Of a DNA stretch of 64,000 nt, positions 1 to 13,389 are shown one piece after another (the stretch's first letter is position 1; each line of letters starts with the position of its first letter). Both the position numbers and the translations under genes were made by a program. Under the pieces are notes generated by a model. It saw only the letters and a list, made by a program, of their open reading frames with translations. It was not told the DNA's origin and made no database searches. This DNA is from Paguma larvata (taxonomy: Eukaryota > Chordata > Mammalia > Carnivora > Viverridae). Location of the stretch: contig CM057844.1 of assembly GCA_030068075.1 (NCBI GenBank), forward strand, positions 4,898,001-4,962,000. The letters are read 5' to 3'.

Positions 1-617
1 GGCTGTTTTTGCCCCATCGTGGCAGCGTTGAATGGTTACAAGACAGACTTGTAAAGTCTAAAATACTACTATCAGCCCTTTACAGAAAACATTTCCTAAG
101 TTAGATGCTGAATGCCAAGGACTTAGCACAGGGCTCACTACTTAGAGACTGGACAATAAATGGAAACCGCTGCTATAGGTTTTTAGCTTTTATTATTGTT
201 ATTATCAAAAGGACAGTGTGCAATTGCCTAAAGAGATGCATGACTTTTAATAGTTAGGACTGCTCTATGCCCCTTCATATCAAAAAAGCGAGAGTTCATT
301 CTTTGCTTTTGCTGTACATTCCAGCTCAGAAGTAACTGATTGAGAAATGAGTAAATTGCCTTCCATGGGTTGATAGTGACCTGGAAAATGTGAAACCTGT
401 GTTTGAACAGTCAGTGAGGAGAAGCTCTGCTAGATGTGGGCTTGGGTTGTCTGGGTTGGTGTCTGTCTACATGCCTGATGTGGGTTCCACACTACCTCCT
501 CGAAGTTTTTGAATAAATGAATGTATGTTGAAGTTTTAATATTTTTGAGATAACATAATTTCTAATATCCTAAAATTTATACATTGTCACAATAACTAAT
601 TTTTTTATGTATTCCAG
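1..617 (+). other. RALGAPA2: RALGAPA2 intron, 3' part only
   Basis: This is the downstream end of the intron before the first exon seen here. It ends in a pyrimidine-rich acceptor (tttatgtattccag at 604-617). The splice is phase 1, because the following exon supplies the last two bases of a glycine codon. I see no repeat or gene that I can name in it. Confidence 0.8.
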
Positions 618-670
618 GGAATAATAAGTCACAAAGGGAGGAGCTGGACTCCATCCTCTTTCTTTTTGAA
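618..670 (+). CDS. RALGAPA2: RALGAPA2 coding exon (about residues 73-90)
   Basis: This 53-nt exon encodes G-NNKSQREELDSILFLFE, which matches my memory of the N-terminal helical region of human RALGAPA2. RALGAPA2 is the catalytic alpha-2 subunit of RalGAP. It pairs with RALGAPB and switches off the small GTPases RalA and RalB, limiting exocytosis and growth signalling. The acceptor is attccag at 611-617 and the donor gtaagt at 671. The exon enters in phase 1 and leaves in phase 0, so skipping it breaks the frame. The paralogue RALGAPA1 has a similar segment (KSQREELDAILFIFEK). The I-to-S and F-to-L pattern, plus the downstream exons, favour RALGAPA2. Exon rank in the transcript is uncertain because upstream exons are outside the window. 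Confidence 0.93.
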
Positions 671-1133
671 GTAAGTTTTTGTTAATTTATTTAGCTTTTA
701 AGATTTTTGCTGAAAATATGATATTTTAGATCTTAATTTCATTTGAGGACATAAAAAATGATGGGCATGTATTTCTTTCCTTCTTCTTTTACAAACAATG
801 CTGCAAAGAATGTTTTCATGATTTTTTTTTTTTTGAAACATGTGGGAGAATTTTTCCTATATGGTTACCTAGATGTGAAATTATTAGATGGAAATATATA
901 TACATTTCAAATACTGATATTGTCAAATTGCTCTTCAAAAAAGTCATATAAAGTTATATGTAAACTTATGTGGAAGTTATGTGTGTGTTTCCCCAACCAG
1001 CACTGGTGATGATTTTTTTTGAAATGTATGCAAACCGACATGTAAAAACTTACTCTTTTTAATATATATTTCTGACCACTAGTGAGATTGCAGTCTTTGT
1101 ATGTGTGTGTCCATGTGTGTTGATCGTATGTTC

Positions 1134-1310
1134 TTTTTTTTTAAGTTTATTTTTGGGAGAGAGAGAGATCACACACCAACTGGGGAGGGGCAGAGAGAGG
1201 GAGAGAGAAAATTCCAAGCAGGTTGGGACATGGGGCTCCATCTCATGAAAGATGACCTGAGCTGAAATCAAGAGTTGGATATTTAGCTGACTGAACCACC
1301 CAGGCACCCC
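1134..1310 (-). mobile_element. CAN-SINE, older copy
   Basis: Read on the minus strand it has the tRNA-like head (GGGTGCCTGGGTGGTTCAGT type), a CT-rich middle and an A-rich tail. On the plus strand it shows the GAGAGAGAGA block and the terminal ccacccaggcacccc. It is diverged and lacks the extended central part of the young copies. Confidence 0.85.
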
Positions 1311-2094
1311 AGATCATATATTCTTTTAAAAGTTGAAACAATATTTAGGTGTGGTCCTTGACCTATTAAGCTTAAAGTCTTTCTTGTCTACATATATTAG
1401 ACAAGTGGCCAGATTACTGATAACTTGGGAACTATACTAGAATCAAATTGTAGGTTCTGATAGTTAATTGTACTCATGATTTGAAGAGACATGTGCTTAG
1501 GTTGGTGTGAGGTCAACTTTATGACTCTAAAGGACATATTTGATGCAGAGCTGGATGAAGGGGGAGGCCAGGGGAGAAGGCTCTCCATGGACTTTTTGGG
1601 TTTGTGGATTTATGAAATAAAACAGATCTGAAAACCTCTCCCACCCAGTACTTGGCTCGTGGCTGGCACTCAGTAACTGGTTCCTCTTTCTCTCCTGTAA
1701 GGGCTCTACTGCTTCCCCAAAGCAATAATAACTGCATTATTTTATGGTGGTTGGTATATTTCCTGTGGTAACTCTCCTGTGAATGAAACCTGTGCAGAGG
1801 AGTTGTTTTTAACAGGAGCTTTGATTAAGTCTGTCACTTAATATGTATTTACTGACCATCATTTGTTTGAACTAGTCCATTAATTTAACTTATCTTGTAT
1901 ATATAGCCCTTGATATATTTACTAATGGATCTATAACATAAATGCAAGTTTTGAAGCATGGCGATAAAGCTCATTCTCTTGACCTCCTCCCCCTCCCACG
2001 TTTTAAGAAGTAGAAGGTACTTGAGTGCTTCTCCTTGATCCTGTTCTTTTTCTCCTCTGGAGGCAGTCATTCCTGTGCATTATGTTTTTCTCTT

Positions 2095-4690
2095 TCTTTT
2101 TTAAAAATGATTTTACCACAGGCATTTGTATCCCTAAACAATGCATTGTGAATTTTGTTTGGTTTTGAGTGTATTAAAAATGGTCTCACATGGTACATAC
2201 GTCATCTGTGGCTTGCCTTTTGCACACATTATTTCTGAGATTTATCCATGTTTTTGAACTTAGCTAAAGGTTCATTCCATTCCCCACTGCTGGATTAAGT
2301 GAATATGTATGATTTATTTAATTCCATCTTTTTTTACACAGATTTCTTTTTGTTTTCTTGGTGGACAGTCTGGTTGTGAGTAATGACAAGCTTGCCAGTT
2401 AGTCTGTTTTCTTGTCTTACAGCGCCAGCCTCGCCCTGCAGTCCATTGATAAATAGACATGATAAAGATGGCTGTCCTGCTTCTGATTCAAAGGGAGTTT
2501 CGTTAATGTTTCATTATTCAGGAGAATGTTTTCTGTAAAGTTTTGGTAGATACTCTTTATCAGATGAAGTTCACTTCTCCTTTAGGTTGGTAAGGCTTAT
2601 AAGAAGTCATAGATGGGTTTTGAAGTTTCCAAATTTTTTTTTTTTTTTTGGCATTAACTGAGATAGCCATGTGATGATCCTTCATGAATATTAATAAGGT
2701 GAATTGCAGTTCTGAATTTGGGGGAGGCTAATACTTTATTTCCATTTTTGGATCGATGTTCAAAATAGATTGGGCTAAATTTGCTTTCCTCACATTGTTT
2801 TTGAATGATCCGATTACAAAGGTTGTAGAACCTGGTGTCAAGCCATTTCTTTTTCTATTATATAATATAGTTTGCGTAAGATTGGAATGATCTATTCCTG
2901 GAATGTTTTTTAGTCTTTCCTGTAATGACCATCTGAAACTGGTGCTTTTTTGTTTTTAGTGGGAAGATTTTAACTACTCGCTCAGTTTCTTTAATCATTT
3001 TAGGATTTTAGGATTTTTTTTAGGTTTTCTATTTTTTTTTTTGATTCAGGTTTGGCAAATTATATATTTTTTTAAGAATTTGAGGAATTTTAGGGGTGCT
3101 GGGTGGCTCAGTCAGTTAAGCGTCTGACTTTGGCTCAAGTCATGATATCATCGTTCATAGGTTCAAGCCCTGTATCAGGCTCTGTGCTGGTGTCCTGAGC
3201 CTGCTTGGGATTCTCTCTTTCTCCCTCTCTTTCTGCCCTTCCCCTGCTTTCTCTCTCTCTCTCTCTCTCTCTCTCAAAATAAATACATAAACTTAAAAAA
3301 AAAGAATTTGAGGAATTCTAAGAATTTCTGATCACCAGAGTTTTAAAATTTATTGGTGTGACCCTTCTCTTGAGGGTCATAATTCTTTCAGTTGTATCTA
3401 CTCTGAATAGATCTTCATTGTCGTCAGTTGTTATGCGTATTAGACACAGTATTAGCAGAAGCAACAAGTAAAAGTACTTGTGTCACTCTTTACAGATACC
3501 ATTTTGCTAGCTTCTGGTTACCACTGCAGCAGTTTTAAAGTCTGTTCCCTGTCTACTTGTTCTTTTAGATGCCTTTTCTCTCTGGGTTCTCTTAAAATCT
3601 TTTTCTTAGTCTTTGGTGTCCTGCAGCTTCACCACAGAATATCTACTTGAAGATTTCTTGTCTTGCTTGATATCTGTGTGTTTCCTAAATTTCTGGATTC
3701 AGATCGTGTATCATTTCTGTAAAACAGCTGCTATCTTCTCAAATGTTGACTCTTTTCTGTCCTGCTGGCGTACTTCCCAGGATTCTTATTTAAAACTCTT
3801 GCTTTGTCCTCCATGTTTCTCCAGCATGCTTTCACCCTCTTCCCCAGCCTCCTTGTGCCACGTTTTGGGGAATGTCTTCAATTCTGCCTTTCAGCGTGTG
3901 AACTCCTTCGTCTGAGACTCATCTGCTGCCGAACCATTCTACTGTGTTTTAAATTGCAATTATTGTTTTTTCATGTTTTTAACTTCCTTAAGTTTGGTGT
4001 TCATGTGTGGCTTTTGATAGGCTCTTGATCTTGTTAGGTTTTAGACCTTATTTGTTTTCTTGGACATTTAACAATGTAACATTTCATATTCTATATCTGA
4101 TCATTCTAATGTTTAAAGTCTTCAGTTGTCTAAACCTGCTATCTCTCAACATGGCTTCTTTTCTTGCATGCTTTTGTGATGGGATTTTGAAATCAGATTT
4201 AATTGAACATAGATTTAATCTGTTTCAATCCTGTGTTTTTCTGAAAGGTTTATTTTTCTTTTGCCAGGAGGCTGGGAGTGTTCTTGGTTGGGACCACTTT
4301 GGCTCCATTTGAGGATCCTGGTTTATAAATGGGATCTCAGGTTCATTCCTCAAACTTACGGTTTGGTGGGAACTGGAGTCTGGAAGGCACGGACATCTAG
4401 AGATCCTGCAGTAGAATTGGCATTAGTTCCCTGGCTTCCTGAATTGTTTCTCTTGAGCTTGTTGCTTACAAATCAGGTTTTGGCTAACTTTTCTTTTCTC
4501 ACCTTCCTTCTTGCTACTTCCTTTCCTACCATATTTTAAGTCTTTTGTTAGGTTCCCAGTGTCCTCTAAAACTCAGATGTGTTTTGAGAATTACAGTTGC
4601 TACCACTGATTGCAAATCTAGTTGTCCTGCAGCGAGAAAGCCCATCAGCGACCATACTCCTGTACCTACCACAGAGGAGGTTTTAATACC
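2095..4690 (-). mobile_element. Old LINE-1, antisense to the gene, degraded
   Basis: The plus strand reads like the complement of an ancient mammalian L1 from 3' to 5'. A 3' ORF2 part lies at 2100-2390 (ttgcacacattatttctgag, then tccatg). A reverse-transcriptase part is at 2500-3000 (ttctgtaaagttttggtaga, then gggaagattttaactact). ORF1 and 5' parts are at 3600-3960 (ggtgtcctgcagcttcac) and more diffuse sequence follows to about 4690. A CAN-SINE interrupts it at 3093-3301. No reading frame survives. The outer borders are approximate. Confidence 0.6.
3093..3301 (+). mobile_element. CAN-SINE with 16-bp target duplication
   Basis: It has a tRNA-like head (ggctcagtcagttaag), a B-box-like ggttcaagccc, a CT-rich region and an A tail. 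The duplications aagaatttgaggaatt at 3074-3089 and 3302-3317 are identical, so it is a clean insertion into the old L1. Confidence 0.93.
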
Positions 4691-5803
4691 TTCTTGCGTC
4701 CAGAAATTCTAGATTAGGGAGGGTGTTATTACAGATACATTACAGAGGATTAGTTGCCTATATAATAGAACAAATATATATTATTCAAAGCTTCGTAAAA
4801 CTTTCATTTTGCATAGTAAATATGAATGAATAATGAACTGGCATTACTTTTGTTTATGCTTATGTTCTCTTTTTGTCTCTGGCTATAGATGGTAGGTTGT
4901 AATTTGTATGTTTCGTTCTGAGAATTAAGTAACTTCATTGCTATTTTCTACAAGTTAGTGCCTTATAAAGTGATGGTTTATGAGGATTTGGAGGTAAATA
5001 CTTATCAAGGTGTAAATAATTGTGGAAGGTTTCCTTTACAAGAGGTGAAATTATTAACACATGTTAAATCACAGAAGGGATATTATGTAAAGATAGTCTA
5101 TAAATAGGAAGTGGATTGGAAGAAAGCACAGAGGTGAGAAGGCTTGGAAGGAGAGTATGTAGGAAGACCTGCTGCCTGCCTCTGTAAGTCAGGGGCAATC
5201 TGGAAGGGAACCTTTGCGAAAGGAAGCTGTAGTGTTTGCATGTAATGAGCTACTGAAAGCATTATGGTGCTCTGATGAAGCAAGCGGTGTGCAATCAAGG
5301 CTGCCAGCTCAGCTGAAGTCGTGGTTTCAGGCAGCGAGCACACCTTTCCATCTGCCTTTGTCTCCATTGGGAGGACTTGTACTCTTTGAAGTTGACCTCC
5401 AGACACCTTTGCCTGTGGCTGCAAATCTGTGCATCGCTTAGAGTTTCTGTGGTTGCTGCTTCATGATCTGTCACTTTTTTTTTTTTTTTTTTTTTTTACT
5501 GAGATTCACTTGTTAATTTTACCCTTCTTTTAAAAATATATTTCACCAATCATTGTCATGTGTTTCAAATGGGAGCGAGGGGATGATAGTGTGGGACCCC
5601 ATCAAATGAATTTACATTGCCATCTTGACCAGAATATAAGTGTTTTACATGGCCATCCTGTGTCATCCTTTTCTTTCGAAGTGAGTTTTGTCTTCCCAGT
5701 TTTTGTCAATGGAAGAATGGGGCCTTTGTTGTGTTAGGTGACTTGGCCAAGATTGCACATCTAAAGCTGTATCCCACAGGCCATGTATGTACCTATTCTT
5801 GTG

Positions 5804-5960
5804 TAGTTCATTCATTCATTACACACATTTACGGGATACAGGTATGTGTCAGACACATTTCTGGGTGCTGGAGATATGGCAGTGGGTAAGTCAGACAGAA
5901 CTCTCTGCCCTTATTGAGCGTATGTTACATTTCATACTAACTGAAGCGTCCACTGGTAAC
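5804..5960 (-). mobile_element. L2/MIR-type 3' end relic, antisense
   Basis: The start ttcattcattacacacattt, followed by a ggtatgtgtcagacac and ctgggtgctggagat pattern, matches the complement of the L2 3' tail that is common in mammals. It is heavily diverged. Confidence 0.55.
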
Positions 5961-7229
5961 AATGGATTTATGCCAGAGCTCCGGTGATGACCTTCTGAGT
6001 CACAGAAAATTCTGAATGGTCCCTTGTAGAAGTGATACTTTGGTGGTAGCCCTTGAGGGAGCTACCTGCACAGGGGAAAAGAAGGGCTGGTATAGAAATG
6101 TAAGGCACATGATAAATGGGTTTCAAGGCCAAATAATTCACTTGACTTTGAGAACCTTTGGGATTCAGTAGTTGAGAAGTTGTTTTAATGTACATGGGAT
6201 TTGCTTTAATCAGGTATGGTAAGACAGACACACAGACATGAAAATGATCACCATAAAGGAAAAAAATTTCTGTTGTACTCACAGGAGTACAACAGAAACA
6301 GGAGGCATGGCATGCCAACAAGAATATGAAGAGAAGCCCTAGAGAACATACAGAGAGTAGACAGAGAGAGGGGAATTCAGGAAGGGAGCCTTTATTGTGG
6401 TTTTTGAGGAAAGGAATGGGCAAGGCAAGGTAATCAAGCTAAACAAGTTTGGGATTGGATAGTTTGGATTATTTGGGCAGGCTTCTGGGCTGTAGATGTG
6501 GTACCTAGTTGTCCAGTACCTGATTTGAAGACAAGGATAGTGTCCTAATTGTGAGAGCCCATAAGAGGAGGTGGTTATGGGAGTGGGTTTGGGATTGGTT
6601 GATTTGCCTGTCAGAGGCATGTGAGCAGGCTCCAGATGTCAGAGCATCAAGAATACAGAAAGTATGAACATAGAGTTAATACAAAGATGTTGTTTTAAGT
6701 TGTCTGCCATATTATATGCCATTAATACAGAAATGCAGTAGTTTGGAGTTACTCATATATGGTTAAGAAAATTCTAGAATTTGATAGCAAGGTATTTTCC
6801 TCACCCCCACCCCAATTAAAATATACGTTGACAAAAGGGGTTTAATTTCAAAGCTTATAAATGTTCTGGCCTTGGAATACTACTCATTTATCCATTTTTC
6901 AAATAATCACAGGGTTAACCATCACAGTTGTACAGGGCATTTGACTTCTAGATTCCTTTTTTTTTTTTTTAGATTTATCCAAATTACCCCACCAGATTGA
7001 ATAAGTCCTGTTTTTTTCTTCCTAGAGACCTGAATGTTTCTTTATAACCAGTAAAGTGTGGTGTGAACTGGGCTAACAGTCAGAGCCCCTCCGGGGTCTC
7101 TGTGTGGGTTTCTTTCACCCGTTGTTGGGGGCCGAGTTCTGTGGAAGTGCTCTCTCACACACATACTGCTTTGCTTGCTGCCCCTTTACCTCTTTTTGCA
7201 TAATTTTACTTCTGGCCTCTTGGTTTATG

Positions 7230-7580
7230 CAATTCTGCTTTCAGGGACTGCCCTTTGCTCTCCTCGTCATCTGGCCCATACTTTCAGGCTCTGTTCAGAC
7301 CCACTGATGTCTTCTGGTAACTCTAGCTAGAGGTGCCCATTTTTTTCTATGAACTTGTATAAATATGCTCCTGCTAGTTACCATTTCATTATGGCTGAGT
7401 GTTCTTAGATTTCCCTGAAGGTGGCTGTGTCTTTGCTTCCTAATGAGACTACAAAGTTCCTGAGGCCAGCAACCGTTTCATATAATCTTTTGTATTCTCC
7501 CTCCTACCCCTCCCCCCACAGTTATTTGCACCCATTTATATTTAGTGTTGGAATAAAGTTTCTTGAATTCTAATCTTATT
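7230..7580 (+). mobile_element. L2 3' end relic
   Basis: The order of landmarks resembles the L2 3' part: a gctctcctcgtcatctggcc block, then actacaaagttcctgaggcc, then gttggaataaagtttcttgaa at the end. It is old, and the borders are approximate. Confidence 0.5.
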
Positions 7581-7892
7581 TCCCATCAGGTTATTTGTTA
7601 TTTTTATGTTAAAAACATTTTCCTTCCTCGCCTAAATCTCTCTGGATAAAAGAAATAGGAAGAAGGTCGCTTTACATCAGCTTGTTAGTGTCAATCTTTC
7701 TTTACATGGTCTTCCTCGTCTGTAACTTGAAGGAGAGGGACTGGATAGGTCTGGGGTCTCTTCCAGCTCTACCAAACCCATGATACTACAGATCAGGAAG
7801 TTCACAGGCAAGTCTTTTAGCATGAAATTTAATTTCACACTTTTGTTTAGTTTAGCATTTGCAGATCTAAACATCTCAGTTGCTTTTTCTCT

Positions 7893-8112
7893 AGGGCAAC
7901 TCTATTCAATAGAACTTTCTGTGATGATGGGAAGATTCTGTACCTGCGCTACCCAGTTAGGTAACCACCAGCCACATGGGCTGGTTAGTGCTTGAAATGT
8001 GGCTGCTGAGACTAACTGAAGTTTTAATTTTAAATAATTTCACTTGATTTAAATTTTAAAATAGCCACCTGTGGCTAGTGGCTATTAATTGGACAGAGAA
8101 GCTCAATAGTCT
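7893..8112. mobile_element. hAT-Charlie non-autonomous relic (MER5A-like)
   Basis: It opens gggcaactctattcaataga and contains cttgaaatgtggctgctgag. The ending, cacctgtggctagtggctatt then ttggacagagaag, is characteristic of a widespread hAT-Charlie MITE. The family name is from memory and the class is the firm part. Confidence 0.75.
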
Positions 8113-11100
8113 TCCCACAGAGCCTTGTTACCTTATTTGAAAGACTTACATCTTTCTGTTAAATGCTTGGTTAAATCCTCAGCATGTTGCACATTGTGTT
8201 GCAGGGGACTTAAGGTTTAGAGTTTTACTGAAATGGTTTCCGTGGGCTTCTCAGGCATAGTTACCAAAGTGCTGGGGCAGATTATGCCTTTTCCTCCTCC
8301 AGGTGGAGAAGCATGGCTCCAGAGTGGTCTTTATGCAAACACAAAATTGAAAAGCCACACACCGATTCATTCTATACTCTTTCTATGCTTGTTTTAAATG
8401 ATGGAAATAAGACTTTAAATAATGGCCAAATTAAGTAGTACTTTATCTCCCCATCACACCCCCGGCCTTCCCTGCACCCCATTTCCCTCCCCACAATAGC
8501 AAGAAAATATTTATGGTGTCAGTTCAGGATATGTATGCTGTTTCTTCTTCTCCCTTCCTTTGGTGGGGGAGACCCAGTTTGGAGAGCCATGGACGCTAGG
8601 GACAAACCATAGCAGGTGAGCTACCCAGAGAATGCAGATGATCTGAGAGCTTTCTTCAAGGGCAGTCATCTGGTCACTAGTGTTTGTTTTTTCTTTACTT
8701 TTGAAGATGAAGTTGGCTTGTTTGAAATTTACCGTAGACCTCCTACCTACCATCTCTCTTCCCTTCCTGTGTGGAGGTAATGCTGGATTGGAGGCAGGAC
8801 GCGCATGTGGAGTCATGCTGGCTGTCATTGCATTTGGGAGTTGTAATTGACCAGCAGTGAATCCAGGGCTGTCGTGGAAGCTGTCTTACTTTAATGGAAT
8901 TCGACACTGGGTGTTCTTTATTATTCCAAGTGAGTTTATATAGATAGTGGGTTTAGCCTCTAATTCTTTTCCTCAAAATAGGGGGAAAGGATTTTACTAG
9001 CTTTTCTGATAATAATAACACAACTGGATCCAGTGTGGTGCCCAGAGTCATGTAAAAGAAGGTGAAATGAGTGGCTGGTTTTCACTCTGTACAGTTGCTT
9101 TGTATTTGCCATTAGTAATTGGAGCTTTCATTTTATTTCCAATATAGATGGAAATTGTAACTTTTCACACTTAATAGCATCACTCTACCTCAGATATTAA
9201 TAATGGAAAAGAATTTCCTGAAGAAAAACTAGAATTATGTATATAATAGGATTGCAAACAGTGCTGAGATGTGTGTTTCCATTTCTTCCCTCCCCCCCAC
9301 CTCATTTTCCTTCTTCCACCTTCTTTGTCCTTCCTTTTGTGGAATTGTATATCTTTTATAATTCTGCTGATGAAGACGAATCAGAAGCTCCTGTAGAGGT
9401 TCAGTGGAAAAGCTTGGGCCAAATCATAGACCAGCACATCCAGGGCAGGTATCCAGCGGGATTCCATCACAATCCTTTTGCTTTCTTTATACAATGGCTA
9501 ATGCCTTTTCTTACGAGCAAATAACACAGAGCAAAACAGCCCAAGTGTAGTTTTGCAAGTAACCAGTTTCCCCATTCCTTGCTTTCCTTTGCTCTTATTT
9601 GTCATTACTTATTTCAGATTGTCCAGTGTGCAAACATACTTCAGTGCTACTCCCTCCTTCTCACGCTGAGGTGAAGGATTTCCTTCCATAAACCTCTCAT
9701 GTTACTGCCTTTTATTATTTTTTCCACAAGGACCACTTTACTGTTACTGAGTGGAGGAGGGACAAGAAGAAATAAAATGAACAAGAGAGACAGATTCTTC
9801 TTAAATCCTTGGAATTTAAGTTCTTATTGAGGATTTCAAATATTTGCATGCTTTCATGAGTTTTTTTTTTCTTTTAAAAGAATGATGCCAACTTTGAATG
9901 CAGCTCCTGGGTCACCGCCATAATTCTAAATGACTGATTGCAACTGGAAAAACAAGCAAAAAAATTCAGTGTTAGTTATGTTTCCTGGAGAACATTTTAA
10001 AAAGAACCAAGCGCATAGAGGCACCCATCTCCCACCCCCAAAGCTGCCTGTATTCTAGCTGACAAACAAAATCAGCACCACTAGTTATCCTGACAACAAT
10101 GTCATGTCAGTTTTATGACATCAGGGGTATATTTTAATGTGTTATATTTATTTTAAATAATAATACACGTAGGTATGTAATTGTTCTGGCTTCTTAACGT
10201 TAGTCATACTTGTTTTTATTAATGTCGAGCCCTTGGCTGGGAACAGCTCCAGATGATAGCAGTGTTGTTATGGCATAGTGTGATCTACTCCACGATATTC
10301 CTTGAGGCCCCTCTGTAGGGATCACAGAAGAGGCCTGGATGGCCAGTTGTGCCCTTTCTCATTTGTCTCACATGTTGCCAGTGCGTTCCTCAGAAATCAC
10401 TCCTTGGTTCTGTACCCTGTAATGGATACTGGGGGAATAATAAAACACACGGCCCGGGCCTTTCATTCCTATATCCTCTGGCTATACTGGTGTCTGCTTT
10501 GAATCGTGAGATGTTTATGATCTCTGCAAATGGGAAGATGCAAACAAAATATAAACATACATACAAAGTCTCTTCTGGAGATTCTTGTGGTTAAAATTTG
10601 ATTATTTTATTACAGCATGGTAATAATTTGAATTGGACTGCAAGTATCTAAGTTGAAAGCCATTTTCAGTGGATGTTTTAACCTCTAAATTAAATATTTA
10701 AGACTACAGTTTTCCTTATGCCTTAGGACTTACAGGTGAGAAACTTGGGGTTGATCCAACAGGATATACTGAATTACTGAATTCACCTTGGGGAAAGGAA
10801 ACTGGAGACATGTTTGTGGAAGTCTGAAATTACATTCTGGTGAATATCTGTTGCAGCCCAGATGCCCTGAGTTTCCTGGCATGCTGGCTTCTCTCACGTA
10901 GTATGGCCGCTGGCTCATTGGTAACTGATACCCTCAGGAACAGGTCCCCTGGAAGACAGCACTAGCAAATGTTTCCAAGAACCCTTTAAGGGCAGATGGT
11001 AGAAACAGCATCACCCCTAAATATATGGAAAATTCACAGTAGAACTCAAGCACGCTATATTTATTGCTAGAACAATAGAAGATATGTAAAGAGATTTTCC

Positions 11101-11787
11101 CCTCCCTTTAAATTGATTGGAATTAATGCGTTAACAGAATTTGAATGAGTTGGTTTCTTTTTTATAAATGTAGGAAAGAGTTGTACAAACATATGCTGTA
11201 GATTTTCTATGGCTTGTTTTGTTTGGACATGTGGTGTGGTGGCTATTGTAGAGTGACACCTAGTGTTTAATGTGCTTGTGACACTGGATAGCTTTGAAGG
11301 GGAATCTGGCTGAAAGTCGGTCATGCACCGGCTGTTCTTGCAGACTTTGGTCACTCGCTGAGTGAACTTGGTGGAATGGCCAGTCCTGAGCCGACTGCAG
11401 GTCTGTGACACTTTCTAATTGTATTGAGGCAAGCATTTTAAATCTTTTAAGTTTTGGGGATGGCTGAGGCTTTGTCAATTCTCTATTCATTACTTACTTC
11501 TAAACTTGCTGGAAGTGATTTTTTTTCATCTTATAAAAATATGACACAGAAAAGATAGCCAACCAGCTGTGCTGGTACCAAAATCAAAGAGACTTGAAAA
11601 GTGTAGTTTTTAGCCAGAAAATAGAATCTTGTATGGAATGAAGGAAAATATGGAGTATTTGTTTGTAACTGAGATCTTCTGTATAAGATCCCTGTGTGAA
11701 AAGAAGACTCCTTTAGAATCTGTTTAAGTGAGTGCTTTATTCAGAGAAAAACTATATATTGTGGGTAAAATTATATTCTACTAATTT

Positions 11788-11991
11788 TTTTTTTTTTGAG
11801 AGAGAGAGCGAGAGAGCATGGGAGCAGGGTTGGGGCAGAGAGAGAAGAAAGGGAGAGAGAGAATCTGAAGCAGGCTCTGTACCCTCAGCATGAAGCCTGA
11901 CGTGGGGCTCAAACTCACAAACCATGAAATTATTACCTGAGCTGAAATCCAGAGTCAGGTGCTTAACCGACATGAGCCACCCAGTTGGCCC
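11788..11991 (-). mobile_element. CAN-SINE with 16-bp target duplication
   Basis: An antisense SINE with the T-tract, GAGA block and terminal gccacccagttggccc. Flanking repeats tatattctactaattt (11772-11787) and tatatgctactaattt (11992-12007) differ at one base. Confidence 0.93.
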
Positions 11992-12319
11992 TATATGCTA
12001 CTAATTTGGGGATTCGTGAAGGCATCTGGATATTTGCTCATTAAAAATATAGTCTAGTCTAGCAATTTGATTTTCTTTGAGAAGATATTAGACCTTCGCA
12101 TGATCTCAAGCAAAGTTAAAAAAATAACCTCTTTACAATCTATAAAGTGTCTACTACACTTCTAAGTTTTTGAATTTGCATTTTCAGTACCCGATGAAAA
12201 TGGTTTCCTATCTGTATCTGTCTATTTCGGTTAATATCAGTAGTACTTTTCTCTACTCAATGGTTCTGTAAGTCTTATGCTGGTGCTCTTGAATACCCTG
12301 TTTTTCCTACTAACTATTT

Positions 12320-12890
12320 CAGCCTTTGTTCAGTTTCAATCTTCCCTCCTACTTGAGTATCCTGCTTAACTAACTAGTCTTTTGGTCTACGGCCTTCCGC
12401 CCCTCTGTCTCCCTCTCACACCTGGAATGTTGTTTATATAATGTAATTCTGGTTCCCTTGGCCTTTAGGATGAAGTTTGAACTCCCCAGATGTTCAAGGC
12501 CCTTCCTGATCTGGCCTCTGCCTCCCTCCATCCCTCGTTAATCACCTTGCTTTTGTTCCTACTGGCAACAAAGCAGCGGGGGTTTGGTTTTGCTTTTGTT
12601 TTTTTCCTGCTGTTGCTTAGTCTGCCTAAAATGCCCTCCACTGCCTGGCTTGCTCCTGTGTATCCTTCAGGATTCAGTTCAAGGGTAATCTCCCTTTGGA
12701 AGTGTGCCCTGTCTGTACTCCCTTGTGCACATACTGACATCTCTGGTGTTTCTGCCTTTCCCCTTTAGGGCTGTCACTTTTCGAGCAGGAAGAGTGTCCT
12801 ATATGGCTTTATCGCTGATCCCTCACATGGTACCTGGCACAAAAGGGGCACTTAAAAATACTTATTAATGAGTCAAATAAATGTTTGATT
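12320..12890 (+). mobile_element. L2 3' region relic, sense
   Basis: Typical L2 landmarks occur in order: tttaggatgaagtttgaact, ttcaaggcccttcctgatct, aaaatgccctccactgcctg, tcaggattcagttcaag, and near the end ggtacctggcacaaaa with cttaaaaatacttattaatg. It is not coding. Confidence 0.7.
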
Positions 12891-13389
12891 TGTTTTAATT
12901 ACCTGCACTACTACTGATTTGCAGTGCTTGGAGATGTTTTCGTTCTTATGAAAACTTGCCTTTTTAAAAAGCTGATTTCTTCCTAAAATCACCTTTTTTC
13001 AACTTTTTGAGTTTAAAACTTAAAGTGTTTTTTTTTTGTAGGCAAAAACTACAGATTTGCCTCTTTCAGTTTTGATCAGTTTTTGTTCTTCAGCATTCAC
13101 GTTGTTGATAATCTTTAGTCTATAATTATAAGATTTTTTTTAACTTGAGTGTTGCTCACAAGAATGTTTTAAAATCCCTTGAGTACTTGCAAATTTTTTT
13201 TAGTTTAAACTCTCAAAGGTGGGCTTGCAATGCATTGAGTTTGTTTGTGACTTGCGCAACTCCTACTTTGGTGGTTTTGTGCACATGGCCTTAGAAAAAT
13301 AACTTTTAGTAAATTTTTATGCATGTTAGAATCTATGAAGCGATTCTACAGACTTGTCTCTCTACATCAATTAAACCACTCTTATATTC

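Noticed and set aside
5475..5498. A 24-base T run suggesting the tail of an antisense retrocopy
   Set aside because: The downstream sequence shows no recognisable coding or SINE body, and I found no flanking duplication.
9237..9524. A 95-codon plus-strand frame with an acidic segment
   Set aside because: No recognised similarity, no splice-site context, and it begins in low-complexity C/T sequence.
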